A stretch of 64,000 nucleotides of DNA from Luzula sylvatica (Eukaryota > Streptophyta > Magnoliopsida > Poales > Juncaceae), in contig OX326960.1 in NCBI GenBank assembly GCA_946800325.1, positions 13,974,393-14,038,392 on the forward strand, in the 5' to 3' direction. Under the pieces are notes generated by a model, which was not told where the DNA came from, did not search any database, and saw nothing but the letters and a program-made list of their open reading frames with translations. Positions 1 to 11,569 of the stretch are shown here, one piece after another. The position numbers and the translations under genes are program-made. Each line of letters starts with the position of its first letter. Positions within the stretch are counted from its first letter, which is position 1.

Positions 1-3000
1 CCTGTGCTTTAACTACGTAATATTGTTGGTATGCTTCTAAATATGCAACTATAAACCATCAATTGTTAAAAAATTAAACAAGCCAGAGATTTCATGAATA
101 AAAAAATTGAAAATTGAATATAAGATTTAGCTAATTATGTATTAGTGCATATTATTTTACTCATTACACTCCCAAGATTAATTTACTCAATTCTTATTAA
201 ATTAAAAAGTATGCTTCAATTATTTTAAGCTATATATGAGGGTTGCATTGTGTTATGTTGAGCTGTTAAGTCATGCTTTAATTAATTTTAGTCATAAAAA
301 AATTGTGTTCAATAGTTAAAACATACTAGTATGGACCTATGGTACTGTCAATAATAGTCATCAAAATTGTGTTGTTTGGATTTTTTTTATATAAGTTTTC
401 TAAATACATATTTTTGAATCGAACAACTTATTATATACAATTTAAGTGATATGTTCATATTGTTCGGTATAACTCAATTAAGATATTAGAAGAAACTGAG
501 TACATGTGTGGTATTACAAGAGAATTTGATGGAAAGTAGATTATTTTCATGGACAAGATTCAATGTCATGTGTTTGATACAAAGGACAAAACAAGAATAT
601 AAATTCTTGCTTGCATGTTCATGGTCCATTTTTTCTTTCAAGTGATGTCTTGCAAAAATAACTAAAAAACAAATTCTCTCACTTTCTCACTTGTTATATC
701 AATATGTAAAGACATTTTATTAAATTCATATATATCACACATAAATGATATATATAAACAATTAATTTAGATTATATGTATTTTATTTAATATATTATTA
801 TTACAATATTTTCTGTTATATTTTTTAATTAAACATAATAGTATTTAATACTAAATAATTTCTATCAACAAATTAATAAATTATATATGCATTAGCCATT
901 AAATATAATTAATTAATATTAAATTAATTTTATCAACAAATTAGTATATAACTATCATTACATGTATATTAAAATTAAATTATTTTTCTGTAAATATAAT
1001 TAACTATTGTTAAATAATTATGTGTATTGATTATTTAATTAATTAATAATTATTATTATTATACATAATTAATTTATAGTTCAAATTTGCGTTAGTTCTA
1101 ACTTCGATTAGTTTATATAATTAACTAATATGTAAAACCAACAAAAAAAAATTCCATCTAGTTTTTTAATTGTCTTTCACATCAAACAATAATTTTCATT
1201 TTCCGTTACGTATCATTCTAGCACATCAAACAACACATGCGAGAATCACATGTCCTTCTAAATCCTACCATCATATCACTTTCTCGGGATTATCCAAGAA
1301 TTCTTCAAATTCCTTCTATGATAGACCCATTTTTTTTTATCATGAACCCTTTTATAAAAATTATTTTAAGATATTTTAGATATTTATCAATTAATTATAC
1401 AAAATTTATGTTTTGCATCGCATTAAATAATAAATATACAATTGAACCTTACAAAAAAAATCATTAGTTAACAAATATTCGATTTTTTAAAAAAAAATGA
1501 ATCTATCATAAAAAAAATGAATCTATCGTAGAACTCTCCTATTTTTGTGCTATTTATGCACATAATATTTGTATGTATATCTTGTACGTATGTCAACATG
1601 ATCAAAATAACTGTTAAACCGGTTTATATAAATGAGTCTATCGTAGAACTCTCCAATTTATATAAACCGGTTCACAAAGTTCTAATCGGATCCCTTCACT
1701 GGTAATGAGATTTATAATAGTACTAGCCTACTAGGTGAAATAAAATGTTAAAATTGATAATGTTTTTTTAAGAAATTTGGTATCAGTAGTAATTTTTGCA
1801 GCCGTACATTTCGGAAACGATGAAAGAAAATATTTGAGAGGACTAGGACTTCCTAACCTATCAAGTTAAGATAATACATTTTTACAGTTACATATTGTAT
1901 TTTATGCTATTCATATTATCTTTTGAAATCAGAAATTTCGAATTATTTTTAGATTGAACAAATATTGTAAATTTAATTTTTATTTTCAATCAGGGAACAA
2001 TAAAAATAAGGTTTATAAATTAAGATGCTTTGCTGATTTTGTAATTAATCTAGTTTTTTTCTTAATTTTATCTGATTTAGTGAATTAATATCGTAATAAT
2101 CATCATGTCAACTTTTTTGTTAGAAGAAATATAAACAAGGACTTTGTCATGTAAACACGCCTTTCTTTATTGAAAAATAATAATTTGGATCTTTTATCTT
2201 GTATTAAAATTTCAATTGTTTATTATTGACTAGATTCATATTAAATTAATCATATTCAATTGTTTTATCATTTCACATAAGATTTATCCTTTTAATCGTA
2301 ATGATACGCATGATTTAGCGACACAACACAATATTATTTTCATGAGTAAAGATAATTAAAGCATGATCTGTGCTTTAACTACATAATATTGTTGGTATGT
2401 TTCTAAATATACAACTATAAACCATCAATTGTTAAAAAATTAAACAAGTCAGAGATTTCGTGAATAAAAAAATTGAAAATTGAATATAAAATTGAAAAAG
2501 TATGCTTCAATTATTTTAAGCTATATGTGAGTGTTGCACTGTCTCATGTTGAGCTGTTAAGTCATGCTTTAATTAATTTTAGTCATAAAAATTGTGTTCA
2601 GTTGAGTAGTTAAAACATACTGGTATGGTACTGTCAATAATTTTAAAGTCATCAAAATTGTGTTGTTTCAATTCTTTTATATAAGCTTTCAAAGTACGTA
2701 TTTTTGAAACAAACAACTTATTATATAAAATTTAAGTGATATGTTCATATTATTCGGTATAACTCAATTAAGATATTAGAAGAAACTGAGTACATGTTGA
2801 AATGACTTTCGCGTTTGAATTTGGCTCACGATATTATTTTTCTGCTATTTTTGTATATAATACTTGTATTTATGTCTTGTATGTATATTCCTACGATCAA
2901 AATAAACCGGTTCCTAAAATTCTAATCCCTTTACTTCGCTATGAATGGGATTTATAATTGTACTCGGTCAAATAAAACGTTAAATTTGATAATGTTTTCT

Positions 3001-3195
3001 TAAGAGATTTGGTAAATGTAATTACTGTTTTCAATTCGGAAACAACAAAAAGAAAAGATTTTGTAATTTAAGATGTTTTGCTGATTTTGTAACCTAGTTT
3101 TTTTCTTAGTTTCTCTGATTCAGTGATTTAATATCATATCGTAATAATCATCATGTCAATTTATTTTGTCGGAAAAAAAATAAACATGGACTTTG
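1..3195. repeat. Degenerate ~2.37-kb direct repeat in AT-rich noncoding DNA
   Basis: Bases 1-516 are repeated at about 2367-2797 with a few percent difference and small indels. Bases 1535-2170 are repeated at about 2838-3195. The second copy lacks the counterpart of about 517-1534. No convincing coding region occurs here; the short open frames at 1170-1467 are low complexity. The block looks like an old tandem duplication, or two copies of one transposon relic, with later deletion in the second copy. Confidence 0.75.
1143..1330. repeat. Dispersed MITE-like repeat, copy 1
   Basis: This AT-rich segment contains phrases such as 'cacatcaaac', 'acatg(c/t)gagaa' and 'tctcgggatta' in the same order as at about 28745-28945, so both are copies of one dispersed repeat. 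The 28.9-kb copy ends in 'catcaaacggca', which resembles the reverse of a PIF/Harbinger-type end. That assignment is only a suggestion. Confidence 0.5.
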
Positions 3196-3224
3196 TCATG
3201 TCAACTTGACTTCTTTTTTTTATT

Positions 3225-3870
3225 GAACTTTTTTTTACTTTTGATACCTTATTTTTTATCAAAAATTCGATCAACTCCTAAATATTTTAATTTGATCATT
3301 CAAACCTTTAATCTTTTAAATTTTGCCAATCAAATATTTTGCCTTTATAATTTGATTCAGTTGGATCATTCCATGCAATAACTGATTACTGAACCGTCAA
3401 ATTATGATATGATAATCTATTTCATGATATATATGATGGTGTGACAACTTATATCATGACATATTTGATGAAGTGACAATCTTCGACATTTCATATTTGA
3501 TGACGTGAAAACATAAATTATTTTATTTATGACTTTATTATTTAATATGAATTTAATTATTGAGGTATTAAAATAAATCTATTAAATCATGTATATTTTT
3601 CGGTTGCAAATATAGAAAGTTATATCTAAAACACAACCTCGTAATTTATTAAATAATGACGATGTAATGTATCATATTACAACTTAAATATTTTTTTAAA
3701 AAAAATTGTTTATGTTGTCACATCATCAAATATGACATGTCATACACTGTCATGTCATCGAATATACCATGTCATAATTGTCACGTCACGGTTTAATGGT
3801 CCAGTCCTCGGTTAATGGCTAGAAGGAGCCCACTAAATCAAATTAAAAAAAATGACTCGATTCACCAAAT
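3225..3870. repeat. Dispersed foldback repeat, copy 1
   Basis: The segment has inverted internal motifs: 'catatttgatgaagtgaca' on one side, and 'tcatcaaatatgacatgtca' around 3722-3745 on the other. A second copy lies at about 32650-33182 and continues at 34266-34593, split there by a solo LTR. The phrase 'aacataaattattttattta' at 3509-3528 is the uninterrupted counterpart of the LTR insertion site. No gene is visible. Confidence 0.6.
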
Positions 3871-4141
3871 TAAAACATTATGGATTTGAAAGTTTTAATG
3901 CATAATAAGAAATTAAAAATAGACCTTTTTTTATTCCCCAACCAATATTTCAATTCCGATTTATGAATGAACTGAAAATTGAAATCCAGGTTACTAAAAC
4001 CTGAAATCGCTCCCCGCATTTCACTTCTCTTTTCGCTCTTCTTCCAAAACTCTCCAATTTAAATAATATAAAATGTTCGACACGTCGTTAATTTGCATGA
4101 AAAACCTCAACAATTAACTATTTACAATTTCCTTTGTTCTA

Positions 4142-4360
4142 ATGGCGCCAAACAAGGTTTCAGCAGAGTGCGCCAAGTCGGGTCGATCCACATGCAAAGG
4201 ATGTGGCAAAGCTATCGTGTCGGGCTCGCTTCAGATCGGATATTCGAAAAAGGATCCGAGAGGGATTCATCTGCAAAAATGGTTCCATGTGAATTGTTTT
4301 CGAGTCAAATCGAACCCGATTGGATGTATGAAGGATATCACAGGCTTTTCAAATATGAAG
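4142..4360 (+). CDS. Orphan exon encoding a PARP-type zinc finger
   Basis: The exon has an ATG at 4142 and an in-phase donor (AAG|gtatgc) after 4360, giving 73 residues. It contains CKGCGK, a basic stretch, and WFHVNCF, so the C-x2-C ... H-x2-C zinc ligands of a zf-PARP finger are present. In plants such fingers occur at the N terminus of PARP1-type polymerases and of the DNA 3'-phosphatase ZDP, where they bind DNA breaks. No further finger or catalytic exon follows before the next gene; only about 260 bp of noncoding DNA, a foldback transposon and the zinc-finger gene at 6298. It may be a truncated gene, a duplicated fragment, or a short gene with unrecognised exons. Confidence 0.6.
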
Positions 4361-4624
4361 GTATGCCGTTTGTTAGTTTTTAGATTTTTATTTGTGTAAT
4401 TTATAAATTTTTAGGGAAAATTTTCAAAACCCCTCTAACTTTTCTGGAATTACATAACGACGGATACAAGCTAGTACGTAGCATTTGGAAAATTATTTTT
4501 TTAATAAATTTTTAAGTTTGTTATTTTAATTATATACATTATGTTATTTTTTGAATTTTTTTAAAAAACTCCCTAACTTTCGGAAAACTCCAAAAATGAT
4601 CCTACAAACAAAATTCATTTTTGA

Positions 4625-5981
4625 GGGAAATTTTGAACAGTAGACACGATTAAGTTTCGAATACCCGAAATAGCCAACCTAGTTTGGTAATTTGGATTCT
4701 AACACTCTCGACTATTGAGCATGGAAAACTGTCGACTTTTCAAAAGTCGAGACCTTGTTGATTCCTAATTACCCTGTAAACCCTGTTAAACCTATCGACT
4801 TTTGAAAAGTCGAGCGTTCCATTTCCCGAGACAGCTCCAGTATTACCGATGGCCCGTCGCAGAAGATGCCATCACCGACGGCCCGTAGCAGATAGCGCCA
4901 TTACCGACGGCCCGTCGCAGAAGAGCCCGTCGGTAAAGATTATATTAATTGATTAGTATGTTTATCACCGACGGTCCGTAGCAGATAGCGCCATTACCGA
5001 CGTCCCGTCGCAGAAGAGCCCGTCGGTAAAGATTATATTAATTGATTAGTATGTTAATTATTTATTCAAAGCTAATATGGTAATTAAATAGTATGTTAAT
5101 TATTATAATAATTGATTAACATATAAAATATTATATTAACTAATATGTAAATAAATAAAATATTAAGTACTAACAAAAAAAATACATAAAACATCCGAAT
5201 GAAATGTAAAGTCAACTATTTATTCAAAGCTAATGAGTTTAACGTTTTCGAAAACCACTTAACCTTCCTCCAAATCTCGTCTTCTTCGAAAACGTTCAAT
5301 AAATAGTATGTTAATTATTATAATAATTGATTAACATATAAAATATTATATTAACTAATATGTAAATAAATAAATAGTTGACTTTACATTTCATTCTGAT
5401 GTTTTATGTATTTTTTTTGTTAGTACTTAATATTTTATTTATTTACATATTAGTTAATATAATATTTTATATGTTAATCAATTATTATAATAATTAACAT
5501 ACTATTTAATTAACATATTAGCTTTGAATAAATAATTAACATACTAATCAATTAATATAATCTTTACCGACGGGCTCTTCTGCGACGGGCCGTCGGTAAT
5601 AGCTCTATATGCTACGGACCGTCGGTGATTAACATACTACTCAATTAATATAATCTTTACCGACGGACTCTTCTGCGACGGGCCGTCGGTAAGGGCGCTA
5701 TCTGCTACAGACTGTCGGTGATGGCATCTTCTGCGACGGGCCGTCGGTAATACTGGAGTTGTCTCGGGAAATGGAACGCTCGACTTTTCAAAAGTCGACA
5801 GGTTTAACAGGGTAATTAGGAATCAACAAGGTCTCGACTTTTGAAAAGTCGACAGTATTTGAAACTAGGTTGGCTATTTCGGGTATTCAAAACTCGATTG
5901 TGTTAGAATCCAAATTATCAAACTAGGTTGGCTATTTCGGGTATTCGAAACTTAATCGTGTCTACTTTTTCAAAATTTCCC
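4625..5981. mobile_element. Foldback Mutator-like element, 1357 bp, with 9-bp TSD
   Basis: The left end begins GGGAAATTTTGAAC and the right end is the complement of GGGGAAATTTTGAAAA. The complementarity runs inward for roughly 600 bp, so nearly the whole element is two arms around a small loop near 5260-5290. The flanks are catttttga (4616-4624) and catttttaa (5982-5990), an 8-of-9 match to a 9-bp TSD, the Mutator hallmark. The arms carry the near-palindrome tcgactttt(c/g)aaaagtcga and repeats of accgacggcccgtcgcagaa. No transposase is present, so the element is non-autonomous. Confidence 0.8.
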
Positions 5982-5990
5982 CATTTTTAA

Positions 5991-6297
5991 TTATACCCCT
6001 TCAACTTTCTGTGGAAATATTGCCTTGGAGACTTGGAGCGACTGAGCGAGAATATAATTTTCAAAAATGCTTTTTTGGTGTGCTTCCCTCAATTATACAT
6101 CTCCAAATGGGAGTTGGTTTCTCGGTTTCTCCAAAAGCGGAGAATTCAAGTCTCTTCGCCGTTGCTCTCTCTTCATCTCCCCCTCTTCCTTCTCCCATAA
6201 GCATTTCTGGCAAGTTTGATAGATGAGATGCGAGTCCGTACGTTTCTGTTTCTGCTGTTCACTCGCCGTTGCTGAGCTCTAACCCTAGAATTAAACT
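5991..6297 (+). promoter_or_regulatory. Probable promoter and 5' leader of the zinc-finger gene
   Basis: About 300 bp separates the foldback element from the ATG at 6298. It includes a pyrimidine-rich stretch (6165-6200) and 'aaccctaga' at 6280, typical of plant leaders. The open frame at 6011-6226 has no recognisable domain and is probably not coding. Confidence 0.35.
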
Positions 6298-9276
6298 ATG
6301 GATGCCGAGTATACAAACTTCCATGGCGTCCGCCGCGATCCTGCATTAATCGGTAATTTCCATTTAGTTTTCATTTTTTGGTATTTTAGTTCGTAACAAA
6401 ATACAAATGGAAGTAGTATTGATCGAAAGCTTTTCGATCAATAGTAAAACCTTCACTCATCCATGGTTATGCAAATATTGGTTGCAATTAACTAAATGGA
6501 AGTACTATTGATTGAAACAGGTAAAGATCGAGAACTAGTAGAGTCGAGACGGATCAAATTACGCGAAGAAGCCATAAGAATAGAGCGAGCACACTATAAC
6601 TTACTAGAGCATCATGATCGAAAGCTTTTCGAGAGACTAAGTGCCGATCAAGCAGAGATCTCTGTCTTCATCCCTCTCTATCCCGAGCTCTCTCCAGATC
6701 ACTTTCCTCCTCTTCCTCCTCCTCCTCCTCCTCCTCCTCTCCAGTCAGTCCCACACTTGAGATCTCCAGTTAAAGAAACTACACATCAAATGGATCTCCA
6801 CTTGATATCTTCAGTACCTGCACCGGTACCACCGGTACCAATTCTTGATAATTCTACAAAAAAGCGTCAGAGAGAAAATAAAGAATCTGAACCGCAATTA
6901 GAAACACACAAGGACAAAGAACAAATACTGGATTTAAACGGGTCCATACGACCCGAACCCGTTAAGAATTCAATCGTGCAGAATTCCAAACCTGTTGAGA
7001 AATCAATCACAAAGAAACCCGAACCCGTTAAGAATTCAATAAATCAGAATCCTCAACTCGTTATGAAGTCAATCATGCAGAAACGCGAACCCGTCGAGAA
7101 TTCAGTAACACACAAACCCGAACCCGTTATAAATTCAGTAACACACAAACCTGAACCTGTTATGAATTCAATGTGTAAACCTGTTGAGAATCCAATACCA
7201 CCAAATCCAAAACCCGTTAAAAATCCAAAACCCAAACCCGCTGAGAATTCAATATCACCAAAACACAAACCTGAACTCGTTATGAATTCAAAACCCAAAC
7301 CTGTTGTGAATCCAATACCACCAAAACTCAAACCTGTTATAAATCCAAAACCCAAACCCGCTGACAATTCGATAACACAAAAAACCAAACCCGTTAAAAC
7401 ACACCAAACTGAGCCCGTTATGAATTCAAAACCCAAACCCGTTGTGAATCCAATACCACCAAAATCCAAACCCGTTATAAATCCAAAACCCAAACCTGCT
7501 GAGAATTTGACAACACAAAAACCTAAACCCGATATGAATTCAGTAACACACCAAACTGAACCCGTTATGAGTTCCAAACCTAAACCTGTTGTGAATCCAA
7601 TACCACCAGAACTCAAACCCGTTATAAATCCAAAACCCAAGCCTGCTGAGAATTTGACAACACAAAAACCCAAACCCGTTATGAATTCCATCACGCAGAA
7701 ACCCAAACCCGTTGATAATCTAATAACACAGAAACCCAAAACCGTCATTAATTCCATCACGCCGAAACCCAAACCCCTCGAGAATGCAATAACCCAAAAA
7801 CCCAAGCCGGTTATTAATTCCGACACGCAGAAACCCAAACCCGTCGAGAATACAATAACACCAAAACCCAAACCCGTTATGAATTCTATCCCGCAGAAAC
7901 CCAAACTCGTTGGGAATGCAATAACACCAAAACCCAATCCCTCTATGAATTCAATGGTACAAAAACCCATGCCAGTTATGAATTCAAAACCCAAACCCGT
8001 TGAGGATCCAGCAACGCAGATACTCAAACCCGTTGAGAATCCAACAACAAAGATACTCAAACCCGTGGAGTATCCAACAACACAGATACAAACACCCGTT
8101 GAGAATCCAACGACACATATACTCAAACCCGTTGAGGAACCAACAACACATATACCCAAACCCGTTGAGAATCCAACAACACATATACCCAAACCCGTTG
8201 AGAATCCAACAGGACAGATACCCAAACCCGTTGAGAATCCAACAGGACAGATACCCAAACCCGTGGAGAATTCGACAACACAGATACTCAAACCCGTTGT
8301 CAATTCCAACGTGCAGAAACCCAAACCCGTTAAGAACCCAATAACGAAGATACTCAAACCCGTTAGTTCCATCATGCAGAAACCCGAAACGAAAAAATTC
8401 CCATCTCAACCTGTACCGGAGACCCTCTCGTATAAAAAGCAAAAACTAATGGTCGAAGAAAAAGCTGGTGCGAGCACCGGTACCACCCATCTTAACACAT
8501 CCAACAAATTCGAAGAGAAGAACACCGTACCAGTTTCTGGTACGGCAAGTCCTCATATTCAAGTAATAAAAGATGGGTGGTTCTGTACCCTTTGCAATAT
8601 GAGAAATTGTTCCATAAGCAGCGTAGAATCCCACTTAAAAGGCAAGATGCACAACGCGAATCTCAAAGAACTCGTAAGTGGGTCGAATCAACCCAAAACC
8701 ACTATTGGTACGAGCACCGGTACCGCCCATGTTAACACATCCAACAAATTCAAAGAGAAGAACACTGTACCAGTTTCTGGTACGGCAAGTCCTCATATTC
8801 AAGTAAGAAAAAATGGGTGGTTCTGTACGCTTTGCAGTAAGAAAAATGGTTTCCTAAGCAATATACAATCCCACTTAAAGGGCAAGATACACAACGCGAA
8901 TCTCGAAAAACTCGTAAACGGGTCGAATCAACTCAAATTCACTAATGGTACTAGCCGTTCCATACCAGTGACCGCTACGAACAATCTGGTACAGAGGCTA
9001 TCTCAGAACATGTGGTTCTGTACCCTTTGCAATGCGAAATTGTTTTCCACGGCTAGCTTGCATGCCCATTTACAAGGCCAGAAGCACCAAAATAATCTTG
9101 TTCTATTGGGATCCGGATCCGGATCCGCTAAGCTTTTTGAATGTCCAAACCCGGTATCGAGGCCTAATTTTTGTTGTAGGTTTTGTTATTTTGGAAGTTA
9201 TGATATCAAGGATATGGAAGAGCATTATCGCAGGATTCATCATAATTCTCACTCGGAATTGTTTAATATGTTTTAG
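6298..9276 (+). CDS. U1/JAZ-type C2H2 zinc-finger protein with a long KPKPV repeat region
   Basis: Two exons: 6298-6352, a 168-bp GT-AG intron, and 6521-9276, giving 936 residues. The upstream start is preferred because its exon joins in frame (DPALIG|KDRELVESRR) and the later ATG at 6496 lies in the intron. Domains: a charged N-terminal helix region (about 18-65), a proline run (about 81-93), then about 480 residues (162-640) of degenerate 10-14-residue units around KPKPV-x-N. At the C terminus are three U1-type fingers, C-x2-C-x12-H-x5-H (C707/C710/H723/H729, C787/C790/H803/H809, C852/C855/H868/H874), and a fourth C2H2 near 898-922. Fingers 1 and 2 come from a 240-bp tandem duplication (8461-8700 and 8701-8940). 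U1 fingers usually bind double-stranded or spliceosomal RNA, so a nuclear RNA-binding role is inferred. Confidence 0.8.
6949..8385 (+). repeat. Coding minisatellite (30-42-bp units) encoding KPKPV-type repeats
   Basis: Units read roughly aaacccaaacccgttatgaa plus a variable tail; each encodes K-P-K-P-V-x-N followed by a short variable segment. Length varies in multiples of three. The block 8150-8270 has almost identical adjacent units (IPKPVENPT), indicating recent expansion. A 440-codon antisense open frame is a by-product of the repeat. Confidence 0.85.
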
Positions 9277-10190
9277 GGTTTAGGGTTTATGTGTAGTTGT
9301 CTGAGTCCATATTTTTTTTTTGAAAGGTTTCTTTTTGGTACAGTGATGACAGTATTAACAATATAAACATAGTATTTCTTTTGTTCCTTTTTGTGGCCTA
9401 TGAAATTCATGCGTAATTGCGATTAAAGATTATTTTACTAAACAAATTTACTCACAAATTAAGAGAATAAACATTACTCAACATAAAATAATAAATAATG
9501 AAATACTCGTTGAGAATAAAATATTACTAAATCCAAATTTATACAGCATTATTGCAGGACTTATTTTTTATTCGGGGGATTTATGTACTTACCCTTCGAA
9601 AAACAAAAAATACGATGTTTACCCTTGGAAAAATAAAAATATCATGTATGTCCTTTAAAAAATCTAAAATACTGCTCACTTTAAATCCAGAATTTTCGAT
9701 ATGGCCTAGTGAAATACAACAAAATCAGAAGTTCCCATTCTTTAAATATGATGTTTAATATATTGATAGTTAAGAAAGTATGTTATGTTATCATAACATA
9801 TTATCCGTTTTAATATCCGAAAAAAACTGTATTCATATCCGTATCCGAAAATATTCGAATCATATCCGTATCTGTTTACTATCCAACGAACTATATCCGG
9901 ATCCGGATATTTTCGTATCTAAAAGATAATATGTATATGGATCTGGTATGACCACTATCCGAATCGTTGACACCCCTAGTCGTATCGCATCCGTATCCGT
10001 ATCGGATATGTGTATCCCCATGATACTTCTGAAGTATCTGAGTAACATAGGTTATCATGGTTTCATTTTTATAATCTACTTAAATTATTATAACATTAGA
10101 TTTTGAAGAATTTTTTGAAAGGGTAAATATGATATTTTTTATTTTTATGAGGGTAAATACGCGAATCTCCCAATTTTATGTTTTCTCCCC
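9277..10190. other. Intergenic AT-rich DNA with a hAT-like relic
   Basis: A 'tttagggtttagggttta' stretch directly follows the zinc-finger stop (9273-9290). From about 9800 to 9980 the sequence is rich in 'atccgtatcc' and 'atccggatcc' and ends in 'gttgacacccctag', the complement of a common plant hAT terminus (ctaggggtgtcaac). It resembles the MITE at 24391. Its left end is not clear. No gene is seen. Confidence 0.4.
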
Positions 10191-10196
10191 CTCAGT

Positions 10197-10202
10197 GGCC
10201 CA
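10197..10202 (-). promoter_or_regulatory. Site II (TGGGCC) motif upstream of UTP23
   Basis: GGCCCA on the plus strand reads TGGGCC on the minus strand, the TCP-bound site II element typical of plant ribosome-biogenesis and ribosomal-protein promoters. It lies about 130 bp before the UTP23 ATG, and a TATA-like 'tttatat' follows at about 10231. It pairs with a telo-box in intron 1. Confidence 0.5.
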
Positions 10203-10325
10203 GGGCTCGTCTCTCTGTTTAGCAACTTTCCTTTATATCGCGGCTAGGGTTTCTCTCTCTCTGTGGCTCGAAAGAGAAGCTTTTGTGGAAGTTAAACGAG
10301 GGTGAAGTAACAACAAGGAGCAAAA

Positions 10326-11569
10326 ATGAGGGTGAAGAAGCAAAAGAGGCACAGGAAAGTAGTGCGATTCTATTCGGCTTGCTTTGGGTTCAGAGAGCCG
10401 TACAAGGTACTTCTAGACGGCACAATGGTGCACCATCTATTGTCCAACGACCTCTCTCCGGCCGACGATGCCCTCTCTCGCCTCCTCGGTGCTCGCTGCC
10501 TCCTCTTCACCACCAAGTATTTTCTAAAACCCTAAACCCTAACATCGATGTTAAATAATACCCATTTCGTTTATCTCAGGTGCATAACTGCTGAACTCAG
10601 AAGTCTCGGGCCGTCTTATTCTGAAACTCTCGATGCAGCCAAACAACTCATGATGGCTAGGTCAGTAAATTCATGAGAAATTACAAATTGAATTTAGCTA
10701 ATTAGGTACAATAATGTACAATAATTCGAAAATAACGAAATATATTTTCAGATGCGATCATGAAAAGAGAGTGAGCGGTGCAAATTGCATTCAATCAGTA
10801 ATTGCAGAGAATAATTCCGAACATTTCTTTGTCGGTACTCAAGATTCTGATCTCAGAAGAATATTCCGCGAGGTTTTTATTTCCCCCCAAATTCCTTTTT
10901 ACTTTTTTATTTTAATTTATAATTATATAATTACTTTTTTATACAGATACCAGGGGTACCGGTGATATATGGGATAAAAAACGCGTTATTTATCGAGCAA
11001 CCTTCGACGAACCAACGAGACTTTGCCAAGTCAGCAGAGGAGAAACGCTTGCACGTGAATGAATCCGAATTGGAGAAATTTTTCAAAAATGCCCCTAAAG
11101 AAAACACAAATGACGATGACGATGCTAATGGCGACGAGGAGAAACAAGTAATCAAAGCGGTTTTGAGTACTTTGAAAGGCGGTGAAGTAGACAAATCAAA
11201 GTTCAAAAGAAAAAGAGCAAAGGTTTGTATATTTTTGCTATTTTTGAGATTAGAGTTAAATATGAATTGTTTTACCCATTTTTTCTAATATTTTTTTTTC
11301 AGGGACCAAATCCACTTTCTTGTAAGAAGAAGAAACAAAAAGGCGAGGATTCAACTGTTCAAAATCAAACCGAGGTGAAATTTTCTTATTTTTGATTATT
11401 TTTTGGTAATTATTTGTAATGATCGTAGCATTAAGAATCTTACTTTTTGTGTATTTTATTTTGAAATTAGGACGATAAAGAAAATGGCGGAGGTAAGAGA
11501 AAGAGGACTAGAAAACACAAGAGGAATAAAAATAGCGAGCCAATTAATAATAATAACGGAGAAAATTAA
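10326..11569 (+). CDS. UTP23: rRNA-processing protein UTP23 (PIN-like domain)
   Basis: Six exons: 10326-10516, 10580-10660, 10752-10872, 10947-11222, 11303-11374, 11471-11569. All junctions are GT-AG and in frame, giving 279 residues, close to yeast and human UTP23 (about 250). The start MRVKKQKRHRK, the segment FREPYKVLLDGTMVHHLL, RCDHEKRVSGANCIQSV (part of the family's Cys/His zinc site), FFVGTQD and the loop IPGVPVIYGIKNALFIE are typical. UTP23 is a nucleolar small-subunit processome factor that acts on early pre-rRNA and snR30 release; its PIN fold is generally regarded as catalytically degenerate. The C terminus is Lys/Arg-rich, suited to nucleolar RNA binding. The site II motif and telo-box suggest co-regulation with other ribosome-biogenesis genes. 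Confidence 0.92.
10527..10542 (+). promoter_or_regulatory. Double telo-box in UTP23 intron 1
   Basis: AAACCCTAAACCCTAA lies just inside the first intron. Telo-boxes (AAACCCTAA) near the 5' end, combined with TGGGCY elements, are a known signature of plant translation and ribosome-biogenesis genes. A further 'agggttt' occurs in the leader at about 10246. Confidence 0.6.

Noticed and set aside
7053..8375. 440-codon open frame on the minus strand and other frames inside the KPKPV repeat
   Set aside because: They arise because the repeat unit lacks stops in several frames; the plus-strand frame has the splice junction, zinc fingers and coherent domain order.
9268..9290. Interstitial telomere repeat (tttagggtttagggttta)
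   Set aside because: Only two to three units; such short tracts are common by chance and as telo-box-like motifs in plant gene ends.
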